From Adenophora triphylla var. japonica (taxonomy: Eukaryota > Streptophyta > Magnoliopsida > Asterales > Campanulaceae), in assembly GCA_022495995.1 (NCBI GenBank), contig JAFEMH010004891.1, forward strand, positions 62,001-126,000: DNA of 64,000 nucleotides. Direction: 5' to 3'. The translations under genes and the position numbers were made by a program. The stretch's first letter is position 1; every line of letters begins with the position of its first letter. Positions 34,201 through 45,380 of this stretch are shown here, in pieces. The notes beneath the pieces were generated by a model. That model was not told where the DNA came from. It saw nothing but the letters and a program-made list of their open reading frames with translations, and ran no database searches.

Positions 34201-35223
34201 TTAGTACTCAAAAGCAACCACTCACCGTCCTTTCCCACCAACTTGTAGGACCCACATAAAATAATTCATCCCCCTAATCTAATCTGGTTTCTTTATTTCA
34301 ATTTTAATATTTTAATGGTCTCCTCCCCGTATCTATTTGAAAAGGCATAAAATTAATTTTTCACAAAAATTAAAATTAATGTATAATGTAGTAAATATTG
34401 TGAATATCAAAAGTGAGGTAAAAGAAAAATAACGGAATAGAGAATAATATATGCATAATTATTTTGATTATAACAAGTGGGCCCATGAATAAGAATAAAT
34501 AAGTATTAAAATGTTCCCATTTCGGGAGAGTGCCTTTTTTTAAGTAAAATATCTAAAATAAAATTTGTATATTTTCAAATGGGACATAAGAAATATATAT
34601 TTGTCGGTTACTTCCATAATTTTATTTCCCATCCCACAAATTTAAATTTACTCTTGCCTGCACATCGTTATTTTCTACGTTTCATATTCAAATACATTTT
34701 TCTATTGATATATTGATAGGAAATAGTCATAATTAATTTAATATACAAAATCATTCATTTCAAATCAAATTAACATTAATAACTAATTCAAAAAATGAAT
34801 AAATCTGATAAAATTTCAGTGTTTTTGTCGAAGCGATAACTAAATGCAGCAGTTTCAGGCTCATCTCACCTCTTTATCAAAGTCTTCCATTATATATTCC
34901 CATCCCTAACTAATTAATTTATTGTGAAAATTATTACTTAATCTATTTTCAAAATAATAGTCTCATTTATCTTTATCAGAAAAGTTTAATTTCAAAAAAT
35001 TAATAGGTGAAAATTGAACTTTTTAAATCGCCCACCAAACGAAAGAGGGAGAGAGATGAGACGATAAAAGTTTACACTGACATTTTTTTATCATAACACT
35101 GACAATTTTTACACTCGCACTTAATAATGCATGCACTTGTACTCTTTACACTGACACTTTATTACTCTAACACTGATACTAGCGTGAGAATCAAAACACG
35201 TTTTTTCTAAACTTAAGAAAATT

Positions 35224-35267
<44 letters not shown>

Positions 35268-36240
35268 GATTTTGACTTCTTTACCTAATTTCGTTATCAA
35301 TAATGTTTTTGATAATTTTATTCTCAACCTATTTGAATTGTTTAGTACTCAAAAGCAACCACTCACCATCCTTTCCCACCACCTTGTAGGACCCACATAA
35401 AATAATTCATCCCCCTAATCTGGTTTCTTTGTTTCAATTTTAATATTTTAATGGTCTACTCCCGGTATCTATTTCTAAAAGCATAAAATAAATTTTTCAC
35501 GAAAAATAAAATTAATGTATAATGTAGTAAATATTGTGAATATCAAAAGTGAGGTAAAAGAAAGAATGCGGGATCGAGAATTATAAATACATAATTATTT
35601 TGATTATAACAAGTAGGCCCATGAATATGAATAAATAAGTATTAAAATGTTCCCATTTCAGGAGAGTGCCTTTTTTAAAATAAAATATCTAAAATAGAAT
35701 TTGTATATTTTCGAATGGGATATAGGAAATATATATTTGCCTGTTATTTATAATTTTGTTTCCCATCCAACAAATTTAAATTTACTCTTGCCTGCACATC
35801 GTTATTTTGTACGATTCATATTCAAATACGTTTTTCTATTGATATATTGATAGGAAATAGTCATAATTAATTTAATATACAAAATCATTCATTTCAAATC
35901 AAATTAACATTAATAACTAATTCAAAAAAATGAACAAATCTGATAAAATCTCAATCTTTTCGTTTTCGTAGAAGCGTTATCTAACTGGAGCAGTTCCAGG
36001 CTCACCTCACCTCTATATCAAAGCCGTCCATTATATATTCCCATCCCTAACTAATTAATTTATTGTGAAAATTATTACTTAATCTATTTTCAAAATAATA
36101 GTCTCATTTATCTTTATCAGAAAAGTTTAATTTCAAAAAATCAATAGGTGAAAATTGAACTTTTTAAATCGCCCACCAAAAGAAAGAGGGAGAGAGAGAT
36201 GAGACGATAAGAGTCCACCAAAAAGAAGAGATAGAGAGAG
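31294..36240 (+). repeat. S array: tandem repeat of about 1.1 kb, four full copies plus partials
   Basis: The marker CGCCCACCAA (GCCCACCAA in all copies) recurs at 31703, 32804, 33919, 35030 and 36171, giving steps of 1101, 1115, 1111 and 1141 bp. Each unit contains ACACTGACAC runs, a CACTAG..GAATCAAAACACG block, ACCTACTTTCGTTATCAATA, CCACATAAAATAATTCATCC, CTATTGATATATTGATAGG, GTAGAAGCGATATCTAAATG, and a TATA-like CCATTATATATTCCCATCCC. No ORF of note occurs. The last block closely resembles the TATA region of the arabinogalactan peptide gene downstream. Confidence 0.92.
35226..35262. repeat. Poly-T tract of about 37 bases
   Basis: It lies where the other S units have a run of about 8-12 T, so it is a local expansion within one unit. 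Confidence 0.9.
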
Positions 36241-36570
36241 AGAGAAAAAGAAACTAAAAAAGTAATAATGAACTTTCATGAATGAAGAGTAATTGAGTAA
36301 CTCTTGTGAAAAACTAGTTTTTTTCAAAATGTTATAAAAAACTAGTTTTCAGAATAGTTTATCACTCTTATTAGTTAGACTTAATGCTTTAAAACTAGTT
36401 TTTTTCTTATGTTACGAAAAAACTAGTTTTTTGCAAGATTTTGACAGAGTAATTATATAATTAGTTGTTAAAATGTATGAATAATCAAATAATTTCGTTA
36501 GAAAAAGAAAAGAAAAGAAATGCACTAGTTTAAATAAAAATAATTGGTCGGTTCAATGCAACCCTCTCCT
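36241..36570. other. Spacer with four AAAACTAGTTTT palindromes
   Basis: Palindromes centred on ACTAGT with A- and T-rich arms occur near 36308-36324, 36336-36350, 36391-36407 and 36416-36432. They form two similar pairs with ATGTTA between the members. No gene was seen. Confidence 0.6.
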
Positions 36571-37204
36571 AGAGCTGTCAAACGCCCGGCCCAAGCCCAC
36601 CGGGCTTCACTTAATGACGGGCCCAGCCGGGCCTAAAAATTAGTGGGCCTAGTAAAAATCAAGCCCGGTCCATGTGACTATCGGGCCGGGCCTGGCCTAA
36701 ATGAGTATATGAAAGTTTGTGGTTTTTGTGGTGAAAGTTTGTGGTTTTGGTGTTGTTGAGGCTAATGTGGTTTTTGTTTTGTAGGTTTTTAGGCCTCTTT
36801 TGAATATTAAGTTTGAGTTTTCAGTGGAAGAGTTCGAGACTGCTTTGTTAACTCCAAATAACACCTTGGCAGACATTCATATTCCTTTGTTGAGGGTTAG
36901 TTTTTTCACTCTTTAGACAGAAATGCTTCCATCTAGCTCCCAGTTATACTTCTGCATTCGTTAACTCCAAATAACACCTTGGCCGCTGATATTAGAATTA
37001 GATAGATAGATAGGGTTTTTTTAGTTTTTAGGTTTTACGGGCCGGGCCGGACTTTTCATGTTCGGGCCGCATGAGCCCACGGGCCTACCGGGCCGGGCCA
37101 AAGAGGCCCGGTTTTTTTCGGGCCTTCTAATTTGAGGCCCAGGCCCTTAAAAACCCGGGCGGGCTAGATCGGGCCTATGGGCCGGGCTCAATTTTGACAG
37201 CTCT
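36571..37204 (+). mobile_element. Nonautonomous hAT element (634 bp) carrying a host exon
   Basis: Inverted ends AGAGCTGTCAAA...TTTGACAGCTCT and subterminal GGCCCGG/CCGGGCC repeats are of the plant hAT type. No clear 8-bp duplication is visible (left CCTCTCCT, right CCCACTAT), so the insertion is old or the flank was altered. The interior carries a spliced-gene piece at 36785-36895 and a partial repeat of it (GTTAACTCCAAATAACACC again near 36960). The right end lies six bases before the TATA box of the arabinogalactan peptide gene. Confidence 0.8.
36785..36895 (+). pseudogene. Captured exon resembling a DDT-domain protein
   Basis: Between an acceptor TTTTGTAG and a donor GTTAGT there are 37 open codons reading in part VEEFETALL and LADIHIPLL. 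The pattern of an acidic ...EEFE.AL... helix followed by ...L.DIHIPLLR matches the DDT helical domain found in plant chromatin-remodelling partners. Exon borders are intact, which shows that genomic DNA with introns was captured. The family call is from motif memory only. Confidence 0.5.
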
Positions 37205-37209
37205 CCCAC

Positions 37210-37217
37210 TATATATT
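37210..37217 (+). promoter_or_regulatory. TATA box of the arabinogalactan peptide gene
   Basis: TATATATT lies about 110 bases before the ATG, followed by the CCCATCCCACCC context. The hAT element ends six bases upstream, so any further promoter elements are in or beyond the transposon. Confidence 0.65.
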
Positions 37218-37325
37218 CCCATCCCACCCTTTTCTTTCCTCACCATCCAACTAAGTAAAAGTTGAATATTCCTTTAGCCAACTCTAATTCTCTTCATTCT
37301 TCAAAAAACTTTTACTTCTCAAGCA

Positions 37326-37511
37326 ATGGCACAAACAATGAAGGCCTTTCTAGTGACCATCTTCATTGCAGCCTTCATCGCCGCCACCTCGGTATCAGCA
37401 CAAGAACCAGCACCATCTCTGGCTGCCGGAGCCGCCTTCTCCGTTCCTATTCCCGGCTTCGTTGTCGCTACCTCTGTCCTCCTCTCTCTTGTTGCTGCAT
37501 TCAGGCATTAA
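37326..37511 (+). CDS. Arabinogalactan peptide (AG-peptide), GPI-anchored
   Basis: A 61-residue ORF with no intron. Residues 1-25 form a signal peptide ending SVSA; cleavage before Q26 leaves QEPAPSLAAGAAF, in which the prolines of EPAPS are typical hydroxylation and arabinogalactan sites. Residues 45-59 (FVVATSVLLSLVAAF) are a hydrophobic C-terminal GPI-attachment signal followed by RH. Length and layout match the AG-peptide class of arabinogalactan proteins, which are displayed on the outer plasma membrane and cell wall. The ATG context is AGCAATGGC. It converges with CTPA1 copy 1, with only 18 bases between the two stop codons, so the transcripts must overlap. It appears intact. Confidence 0.85.
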   Translation: MAQTMKAFLVTIFIAAFIAATSVSAQEPAPSLAAGAAFSVPIPGFVVATSVLLSLVAAFRH

Positions 37512-37610
37512 GTGTTTTTTTAATCCTTTCTAATTTGTGACATTGCCATTCGCTTTTTGGTATGTGACATGGAGAGAGAGTTCTTGTGTCCTCCTCTCTC
37601 TTGTTGCAAC

Positions 37611-37652
37611 CAATATACATGAATCCTTTTCCAATATACATGAATCCTTTTC
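37611..37652 (-). repeat. In-frame 21-bp duplication in the last CTPA1 exon
   Basis: CAATATACATGAATCCTTTT plus one base is present twice in tandem, doubling the peptide LEKDSCI near the C-terminus without changing the frame. Confidence 0.85.
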
Positions 37653-40344
37653 CAAGGATGAGGAGGGAGGAGGGTTCTTTCTTTTCAAAAATGAATTCTT
37701 TGGTGAATTTAGCATCTCGGTTGTGCATTGGACATCGGGTGTTATGCCAACTTGGTCTATGTCATGAAGTGCCGGTGATAAATACTTTGCGACTGTGATA
37801 AAAAGAGCCGATCCATCATGCAGCTGAGTAACACTCTGCAATGAATGAAGTTGGTTTGAAAACTTTAATTGCATCCAAAAACCATACTTAATACAAACTT
37901 GTTGATGACCTAAATGAATAAAGGGCGCGCATTCCTCAGACTGCCAGGGGAACTTCTGACTTTGAGGTTCCCTGACTTTGACGTCATCAACCACAGAAGG
38001 CCAATGGCCGATACCATCTTAGATTAGAGGTTTCACCTTAAAACAAATTGGTAATAAGGGGAGTATCCTCTCAAGTTTATATACTAGTCCATGTTTAGTT
38101 CTTTAGTTAGGAGATGTGGAATATATAGTCTGACAACAGAGATACCCCTTCCACCTATGTGACTCAAAACAAAGGAAAAAAAGAGTGCCTCTTTTCCCAT
38201 CAAAGTACATGGCAAAAATCAGACCTTTCCGAGACCCTTTAATGGTGGTAGCCTCGTGCTCCTGGGCCATCACTCTTTACTAGAGACTTTTTAGTTGACA
38301 AATCTTTACAAGCATAAAACAACAATGAATACCTGAATTTTTCCTTTGCCAAAGGTTTTGTGACCCACTAGTTTTGCCCTGCCATTGTCATGGAGTGCCC
38401 CTGCCAAGATCTCACTAGCACTTGCACTTCCCTCATTTACCTGTTTCCAAGAGAGATTATATCATTGCTTTCTAGTCTTCCGAAGTATATACATTGAAAT
38501 TTGGAAGGCAAATGCAGCTGAACTTACAAGCACGACAAGTGGATCACGGGTAAGAGCATGCCCATTAACCATGCTGATGAGTAACATGTTCCCATCCCTG
38601 TCTATTGTGTTTACAAGCGTCTCATCTCCATCTAGCCATATTTGTGCAACATCCAATCCAGCTTTTACCAAACCACCCTGTTTTATGCATCACAAGAAGA
38701 AACCAAAAAACTGTCAAGTTGTAGAAAATAGAATATGAACAGATGGCACGTTCATCTTATTTATTTTTTGAACATATTTTCTTTTGGGAGATAACAACAT
38801 GTCATAACTTACAGGATTATTTCGTAAATCCAAAATGTATGATTGTACACCCTGGTTCTCCAACTCATGAATCGCATTTTCCATATCGGAAGCAGCAGTC
38901 TGTTAAACGATTGGGTAGCCCTTTGTTAAAACCAAGTTAATAAACACCCCGTAAACTTGTACTTCTAAATGGGCAGGAAATTAAATACCTGAGAGAAGGC
39001 CAATAACTTCACATATCCAGTCTTGGACACATGACCATCGGGGGTTCTGTGAGGAATGATGGCACTGGATATAGGTGAAAGCTTAATGAACTCACGAGGT
39101 AGTTTAACCTACAAAGTTAATGATATAAAGATTTGTTCATTTTATGTCTACAATATAACAAAAATTCATATGTTTTGCAACACGGAGTGCTAGACGATTG
39201 TTCATTCATGTCTTAAAGACTCCGTAACAGATTTAGTGAAAGTGACACGATGCGTATTGAGTTCATACCTCTCTGAAACTGGAATCAATTGCCAGTTTCC
39301 TTCCCTGTAAAATAAAAGGCACATGACAATCAATTTCCATTCAATCGTTTAAACAGTCTATAGGAAGTACCCTAAAGGACATGGAAACAATGGTGCAGCC
39401 TAATGGGACATTTCGTATTCTTACACTGTGGACCTTCACTGAAACAGTTGTCCCGACACGTCCTCTAAGCTTTTGTGCAGCTGCCTCACTGCCAATACCA
39501 TTGAGCTTTTCCCCTAAGAATCATAAAGTAATGGTCAGCATTTGGTATCTATTTTGTGTAAATCACAATTCAGAATCCTAAAAAATACAGTTTGTAATCA
39601 ATTCAGCTCAATATCACAGACATACCATTGATTTCCATTAACTCATCTCCTTCATGTATACCAGCACGAGCAGCTGCGCTACCCTCTATGCAAGACATGA
39701 CAAGCTAAATACATCTGAAAATTTCATCAAGTTAGCATTAATATATGACTATTGTTTCCTTGCATAAGTTTAGGAAGATGGGGATAATGATCTATAAATA
39801 GCAACACACCATCACATATTCCTCTATAGAGAAAGATTCAAGGATCAGAACAAGTTAATCATGTCTCAACCTATCATTACCAAGTAAATCATGAGACCTA
39901 GTAGAAGATGCAAAGAAATGTGTTAACGGAGGGTCACACACCATATGGCCCGTTTTGGGTTCCTTGCTAATGAAAACACCAACTCCTTGAACATTTCCAT
40001 CACTTCCAATTCTAAAATTTTGGTATTCCTGCATGTAACAAAACGCATCATACAGTTATTGATGATGATTCTGATATCATGTATAACTTTGGCATGTAAA
40101 AGAATATCTTTTAACGGTATGGACCAAGTTCTAATCACTAGAAATATGTGCGTTAGACCTTTGGACTGATAATGCGAGTAAAGGGATCTCCAAGAGTAGA
40201 AAGCATTCCTCTGATTTTGCTGTATGCGTCATCCGCTGTTCTAAGTGGAAACATTTCCACCATTGTTTGTTGCAGCTTTTGATCCCAATCTAAAGAATAA
40301 AAGCTTTCGTCAGTTTAACCATGAGAGTAAACTGTTAAATAGTA

Positions 40345-40511
40345 CTCCCTCCGTCCCTAAATGAATGTCCAAAGGAGAAGTTACTCAACCTTCCCTCATA
40401 AAACAACAAGTTCTAATTTACACTAACACTCATGATGTAAATTGTTGAGATCATTAAGGATTTTTATGTACTTATGCTGCTAAATATGCTTAAATTTAGA
40501 GACGGAGGGAG
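40345..40511. mobile_element. Stowaway MITE in intron 2 of CTPA1 copy 1
   Basis: Ends CTCCCTCCGTCCCTAAATG and TTTAGAGACGGAGGGAG with TA on both sides, 167 bp. The same insertion is in copy 2 (62299-62469), so it predates the duplication. Confidence 0.9.
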
Positions 40512-41165
40512 TAAGCAACATAGTTTTGCAATAAACGAGTTGAAGCCAACGAGGGGGAATAAAAAAAATCCAGCACAGGTTGACCTTGATGGTTAAAAGT
40601 TGGATCCACAAAAGTCTCTCTAATCAGACTCCAAGTCTCCACGCAAGTCCTCTGAACTGTATTCACCTGCCAAAAAAAAAAGTCTCACTCTCATAACCAA
40701 CTCACACCAGCCAGAGTCTATATTGGAGTTCAAGATCACAACAATATAAAAAAAAACAAGAAATTCATCTACGATTCCAAAAACAAATGGTTTGAGCATT
40801 TAATCAAACATCTCGTGAGCATGAGAAATTGGGAAGGCTACAGTCAAAGACTCAGCTAGAGCTGGGGAATCCAAACAAATTGAAACTGCAGCAGCAACCC
40901 CAATAAGACCTCTGGCCATCGATTTAATCAAATCTCCATTCAAGATATCAAGTTACCCATTTCTAGTTTGGGGGCAAGCTTTTGATTTCCCAAGAGCTTG
41001 AGGAACTGATGATTTTAATCTAGAGTGTTTCTGTTGCCTTGTACTGCGATTTGAACACGAAAATCGATGAATACAGCACACACATGAAGTGGGTTTGGGG
41101 CGTTTTACAGAGATTGAAGAAAGATGTGGTGGGTTGAGATCAAAATTAGGGCAAAAAGCTTCCAT

Positions 41166-41950
41166 TGTTTTGGGGGAAGTTTTCTTTTTCCTCTGTTTTT
41201 TCCTCTGTTAAATGAAGTAAGAGAGAGAGAGAGAGAGAGAGAGAGGGAATTGGAGGCTGACCGTTAACTGGGGTTTGAATCTTTTGGTTTGTGGTCGTTA
41301 GGCAATTGCGTATGTGTGTTTGTTTAAGCTTCCTCTCTCGTAAGGTAGTATCTAATTGGATTTGGAAGTATCCTTAAAGCCTCCAAAAATTCAGTATACA
41401 GTAGTGACGGATCTAGGATTTCTAAACAACGGGTGCACAATTTACACTAAATAATTTCAATTAAAATTTTCTATAACGAGAACCAATTGTTGACTTGATG
41501 TGCTACTAGAATTACCCATCCAAAAACTAGTTTTACCAATGTCGAACCAAGGAATCACATCTAGAAGTTTGAAAACACTGAGCATAAAATTAGGTCTTTA
41601 ACAAATTAAACAGTTTTTAATGACAGCAATGAGTTAGGCATGTGATTCCTCTTCAATAGGAAAAGGGAAGGATAAAAAGAAAACCCTACAAAATGTTCAC
41701 CCTGCTGAAATTGGAATGATGGCTGTTTAGTATTTGCGGCCATGGCAGCATAGAAAAAGAAATGAATATGGAGACTAAGATATCAGTTCAGCAGGCTATG
41801 GATATGCAGTTACAATTTGGATAAAAATGGTACGCCGTACAATTTTCTTTACTTGAGTTTAACAAGATTCCAATATTATATATCATCATCATCTTTTGAA
41901 CGAAATCATGAATTATACGGAGTAGTTAACATGTGACACTAAACCCACCA
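41166..41950 (-). promoter_or_regulatory. CTPA1 copy 1 upstream region and spacer to the LINE
   Basis: Read on minus, a CT microsatellite (41219-41244) lies just upstream of the ATG and is probably the leader; it also occurs in copy 2 (63171-63189). Homology to copy 2 continues to about 41573 and then stops. No TATA box was convincingly identified. 41574-41931 holds no recognisable gene. 41932-41950 is the left target duplication of the LINE. Confidence 0.5.
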
Positions 41951-44900
41951 AGGATTTATCCTTGCCTGTCCCAAGTCAGGATAAAGGGCGAGGGTTGCGG
42001 TGTGACGTGACAAATGGCTAACAGAAAATTTTATGTCACATTAACATGACATGAATCGAAATATGAATATCGTTGGGCGTTCCTCAAGCCGACGCGCTAC
42101 ACTTCAAAGACCTGGGTGTAGTGATAAGTATGCAAAGGTTGCTAGGTCGTCGCCCGGAAGCGACGCGCCATCTCTTCGCCTGGGGGTGGTGTCAAATATG
42201 CAAGGGTGCGCTACAATCTCTTCGCAAGGGGGTGGTGTCAAATATGCAAGGGTTCCCGCATTGCGGACGAGTGCGGGTAAAGAAGCTAGTCCATGGTAGG
42301 TGTAAGGGTAGTGGGATGCGCTTTGGAACTTGGAACATTGGATCATTGACAGGAGATCGGCGAGAGGTGGTGGAAGTTATGAGGAGGAGGAAGATTCACA
42401 TAATGTGTCTACAGGAAACTAAGTGGGTTGGAGAGAAAGCAAAAGAAATATCGCCTTGGGGTTTTAAGCTTTGGTACTCGGGGAAAGGATAAGGGTAGAA
42501 ATGGAGTGGGTATCATTATTGATAAGGAGTATATTAATGATGTGGTGGAAGTGTACAGGAAGAGTGATCGAATTATGGGCATTAAACTGGTGATACGTGA
42601 TGAGATTATAACTATTATTTCCGCCTACGCACCACAAGTAGGGTTGGATGCATCTATTAAACAAGTGTTCGGGAAGATTTGGAGGAGGTAGTGCAACGAG
42701 TACCTAGTGGTGAGAAATTAGTGATTGAGTGGTGATCCGAACGGACATGCTAGGTCTAGTCGATACGGCTTTGAGAGCATACATGGAGGTTTCTGCTTGG
42801 GAGAGAGGAATGAAGCGGTGAAATAGTATCCTGGACTTTGCGTTGGCATATGACTTGAGTATAATGAACACTGGTTCAAGAAGAGAGAATCTCACTTGGT
42901 GTCCTATAGGAGTGAAGGTAATGCGAGTCGATTGACTTCTTCTTAGTAAGAAATACTTGTAGAAAGAGTTATACGGATTGCAAGGTTGTTCCGTGAGAGC
43001 ACAAAGAACTCAACATAGACCGGTGGTACTTGATTTTCGAAGTAGGAGAATTTCGAGGAAGAGAAAATCACAGTAGACCCTAGACTGGCTAAGTGGTGGA
43101 GACTTCAAGGGAAAATCAACCGAAATTTGTAGTTAAGATGGTCGATACCGGTATTCTGGGCGGATAATATGGAGGATATGGATATAGATTCGACTTGGAC
43201 TAAGATGGTACAAACCATAAAGGAGGTGGCGAAAGAAGTCCTTGGAGAATCTAGAGGAAATGGGCCACCAAGTAAGGACACATCATGGTGGAACGAGGAA
43301 GTAAAACAAGCAATAAAGGGCAAGCGAGAATGCTACAAATTATTGGGGAAATGTAGGAGCCGACGAGAACTATGAGAAGTATAAGGAAGCTAGAAGAGAT
43401 GCTAAGAAAGCAAGAAGAGACGCAAGAGCAAAGGTGAATCGAAACTTTATGATAAGTTGGATACAAAAGAAGGGAAAAGGACATTTACGTGCACTCAGCT
43501 CGTATTTATGGGATAAGAGGACACGAGATATCGGGACGGTTAAATGTGTGAAGGATGTAGACTCAAAGAGTTTTAGTCGGGGATAAAGAGATAAAAGATA
43601 GATGGAGTTCGTACTTTGATAACTTGTTCAATGGCGGTCAAGAGCAGGATGTTGGAGATTTAAATATCTCTTCGAGTATGGTTAATCGAGATTTTATGCG
43701 GAGAATTCGAAAGAGTGAAGTGAAATGGCTATGAAAAAGATGAGATTGAAGAAAGTCAGCTGACCGGATGGTATACCAACCGAGGTTTGGAGATGTTTCT
43801 GGAGAGGGAGTAGATTGGTTAACAACGCTATTTAACAAGATATGGAGAGTTAACACAATGCCATCGAGTGGCGGAAGAGTACTCTCATTCCTTTCAGTAT
43901 AAGAATAAAGGTGACGCCCAAGATTGTGCCAACTATAGGGGATCAAACTAATGAGCCATACTATGAAACTTTGGGAAAGAGTGATTGCACAAAGGTCGAG
44001 AAAAATTGTGGATATTTCGGATAACCAATTTGGGTTTATGCCAGAAGATCGACTATGGAGGCAATATATCTTATGAGACAAATCATGGAGAAATATCGAG
44101 ATCAAAAGAAAGATTTGCATATGGTTTTCATTGATTTTGGAGAAGGCGTATGATAAAGTGCCAAGAGAGGTACTTTCAGCGGGCATTAGCAAAGAAGGGT
44201 GTTTCAAAGAAATATATTGATATTATCAAGGACATGTATAATGGAGTTAGTACTTGTGTACAGACTAGTGTCAGGGAAGATCAAGAGTTTCCTATAAAGA
44301 TTGGAGCGCATCAAGGTTCCGCACTTAGCCCCTTTCTTTTTGCTTTGATAACGGACGACCGACGAGGTCACCCAAGATGATATACCAAAGCTGTATGCCG
44401 TTCGCGAGATGATATTGTGGCCGATTGATGAGACAAGAGAGGGTGTTGAAAGTAAATTGGAGTTGTGGAGACACACTTTGGAATCTCGAGGTTTTCGATT
44501 AGCGAAGCAAGACCGAATATTTGGAGTGTAAGTTTAGCGTAGTTGGAAGTGGGGAGGCAAGGCGTCACATTTGATGGCAATATTATCCAAGCTTCGAAGT
44601 TTTTTCGCTATCTTGGATCCATTATCCAAAAGGATGGAGAATTAGATGGAGATGTGGCTCGTAGGATTAAAGCAGTTGGTTGAAGTGGAAGAGTGCTACA
44701 GGTTTCTATGTGATCGCGGCATGCCCAATAGATTAAAGGGAAAATTTTACCGCACGGCAATTAGGCCGGCATTGCTTTACGGCACCGAATGTCGGGCCGT
44801 GAAACAAATGTGTCACGTGCATAAGATGAATGTGGCGGAGATGCGTATGCTTCGATGGATGTGCGGTCATACAAGAAAGGATCGATTGGGAATGAGGTGA

Positions 44901-45361
44901 TCGTAGGTAAAGTAGGAGTTGCGCCCATCGAGGATAAAATGAGGGAAAATCGTCTACGGTGGTTCGACATGTGAGAAGGAGACCGAGTGATGCACCTAAG
45001 CAGAGGCGGAACAGTGGAGAAATGATAAAATGGCGAGGGTAGGGAAGACCCAAACAAACTTGGATTAGAGTAATTGAAAATGATATGAATTTACTTGGAG
45101 TGGATGAAAGTATGGTGTTGAAGAGGCCGAGTGGAGGGCAAAAATCCATGTGGGGTTGATTTTTTTTTTTTTTTAATTATTATTATTATTATTATTTTTT
45201 TTTTTATTATTTTTTTATTTTATTTATTATTATTATTTTTTATTTTTTTATTATTTTTTTTATTATTATTATTATTTTTTTCACGATTTACATATGAGGA
45301 TTCAATATTGCTAATTCCCAAATTATTTTGGGACTAAGGCTTTGTTGTTGTTGTTGTTGTT
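41951..45361 (+). mobile_element. RTE-type LINE, near full length, decayed
   Basis: A 19-bp target duplication, GTAGTTAACATGTGACACT, flanks the element at 41932-41950 and 45362-45380. The 3' end is GGACTAAGGC followed by TTG repeats, the tail typical of plant RTE elements. The interior encodes an endonuclease and reverse transcriptase (separate entry). Before the tail there is a TTA/T-rich stretch (45159-45282), probably an expanded microsatellite in the 3' untranslated region. Confidence 0.92.
42316..45150 (+). pseudogene. RTE LINE ORF: endonuclease and reverse transcriptase with many frameshifts
   Basis: The APE-type endonuclease start reads MRFGTWNIGSLTGDRREV with CLQETKWVGEKAKE (42316-42460), then another frame to about 42690. 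The reverse transcriptase is recognisable at 44120-44370 (FIDFGEGV-like region, VSKKYIDIIKDMYNG, HQGSALSPFLFAL); the catalytic YADD segment is lost in a frameshifted part. The C-terminal region at 44590-44900 has MPNRLKGKFYRTAIRPALLYG and MRMLRWMCGHTRKDR. At least half a dozen shifts and stops make it nonfunctional. Confidence 0.88.
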
Positions 45362-45380
45362 GTAGTTAACATGTGACACT

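Larger units (their letters stand above)
37530..41165 (-). pseudogene. CTPA1: CTPA1-like chloroplast C-terminal processing peptidase, copy 1: 12 exons, broken exon 1
   Basis: Exons on minus: 40812-41165, 40585-40666, 40159-40289, 39942-40028, 39626-39704, 39425-39513, 39269-39304, 38989-39108, 38813-38899, 38528-38677, 38333-38440 and 37530-37835. Phases agree throughout and would give about 542 residues. Exon 1 is a Ser/Arg-rich transit peptide; exons 4-6 hold the PDZ domain (GVGVFI, RAGIHEGDEL); exon 11 has EGSASASEI and FGKGKIQ, with the catalytic Ser/Lys dyad (about S412 and K437 by family spacing). These S41 serine peptidases mature the C-terminus of photosystem II D1-type substrates in the thylakoid lumen. 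Two lesions: TAA at codon 71 (40953-40955; copy 2 has GAA) and the first donor reads AG|AT instead of GT. Exons 2-12 are open. A new upstream start cannot be excluded. Confidence 0.85.

Noticed and set aside
37537..37798. Plus-strand ORFs downstream of the arabinogalactan peptide gene
   Set aside because: They are antisense shadows of the last CTPA1 exon.
38385..38738. Plus-strand 117-residue ORF
   Set aside because: It is a shadow of CTPA1 exons 10 and 11 and their introns.
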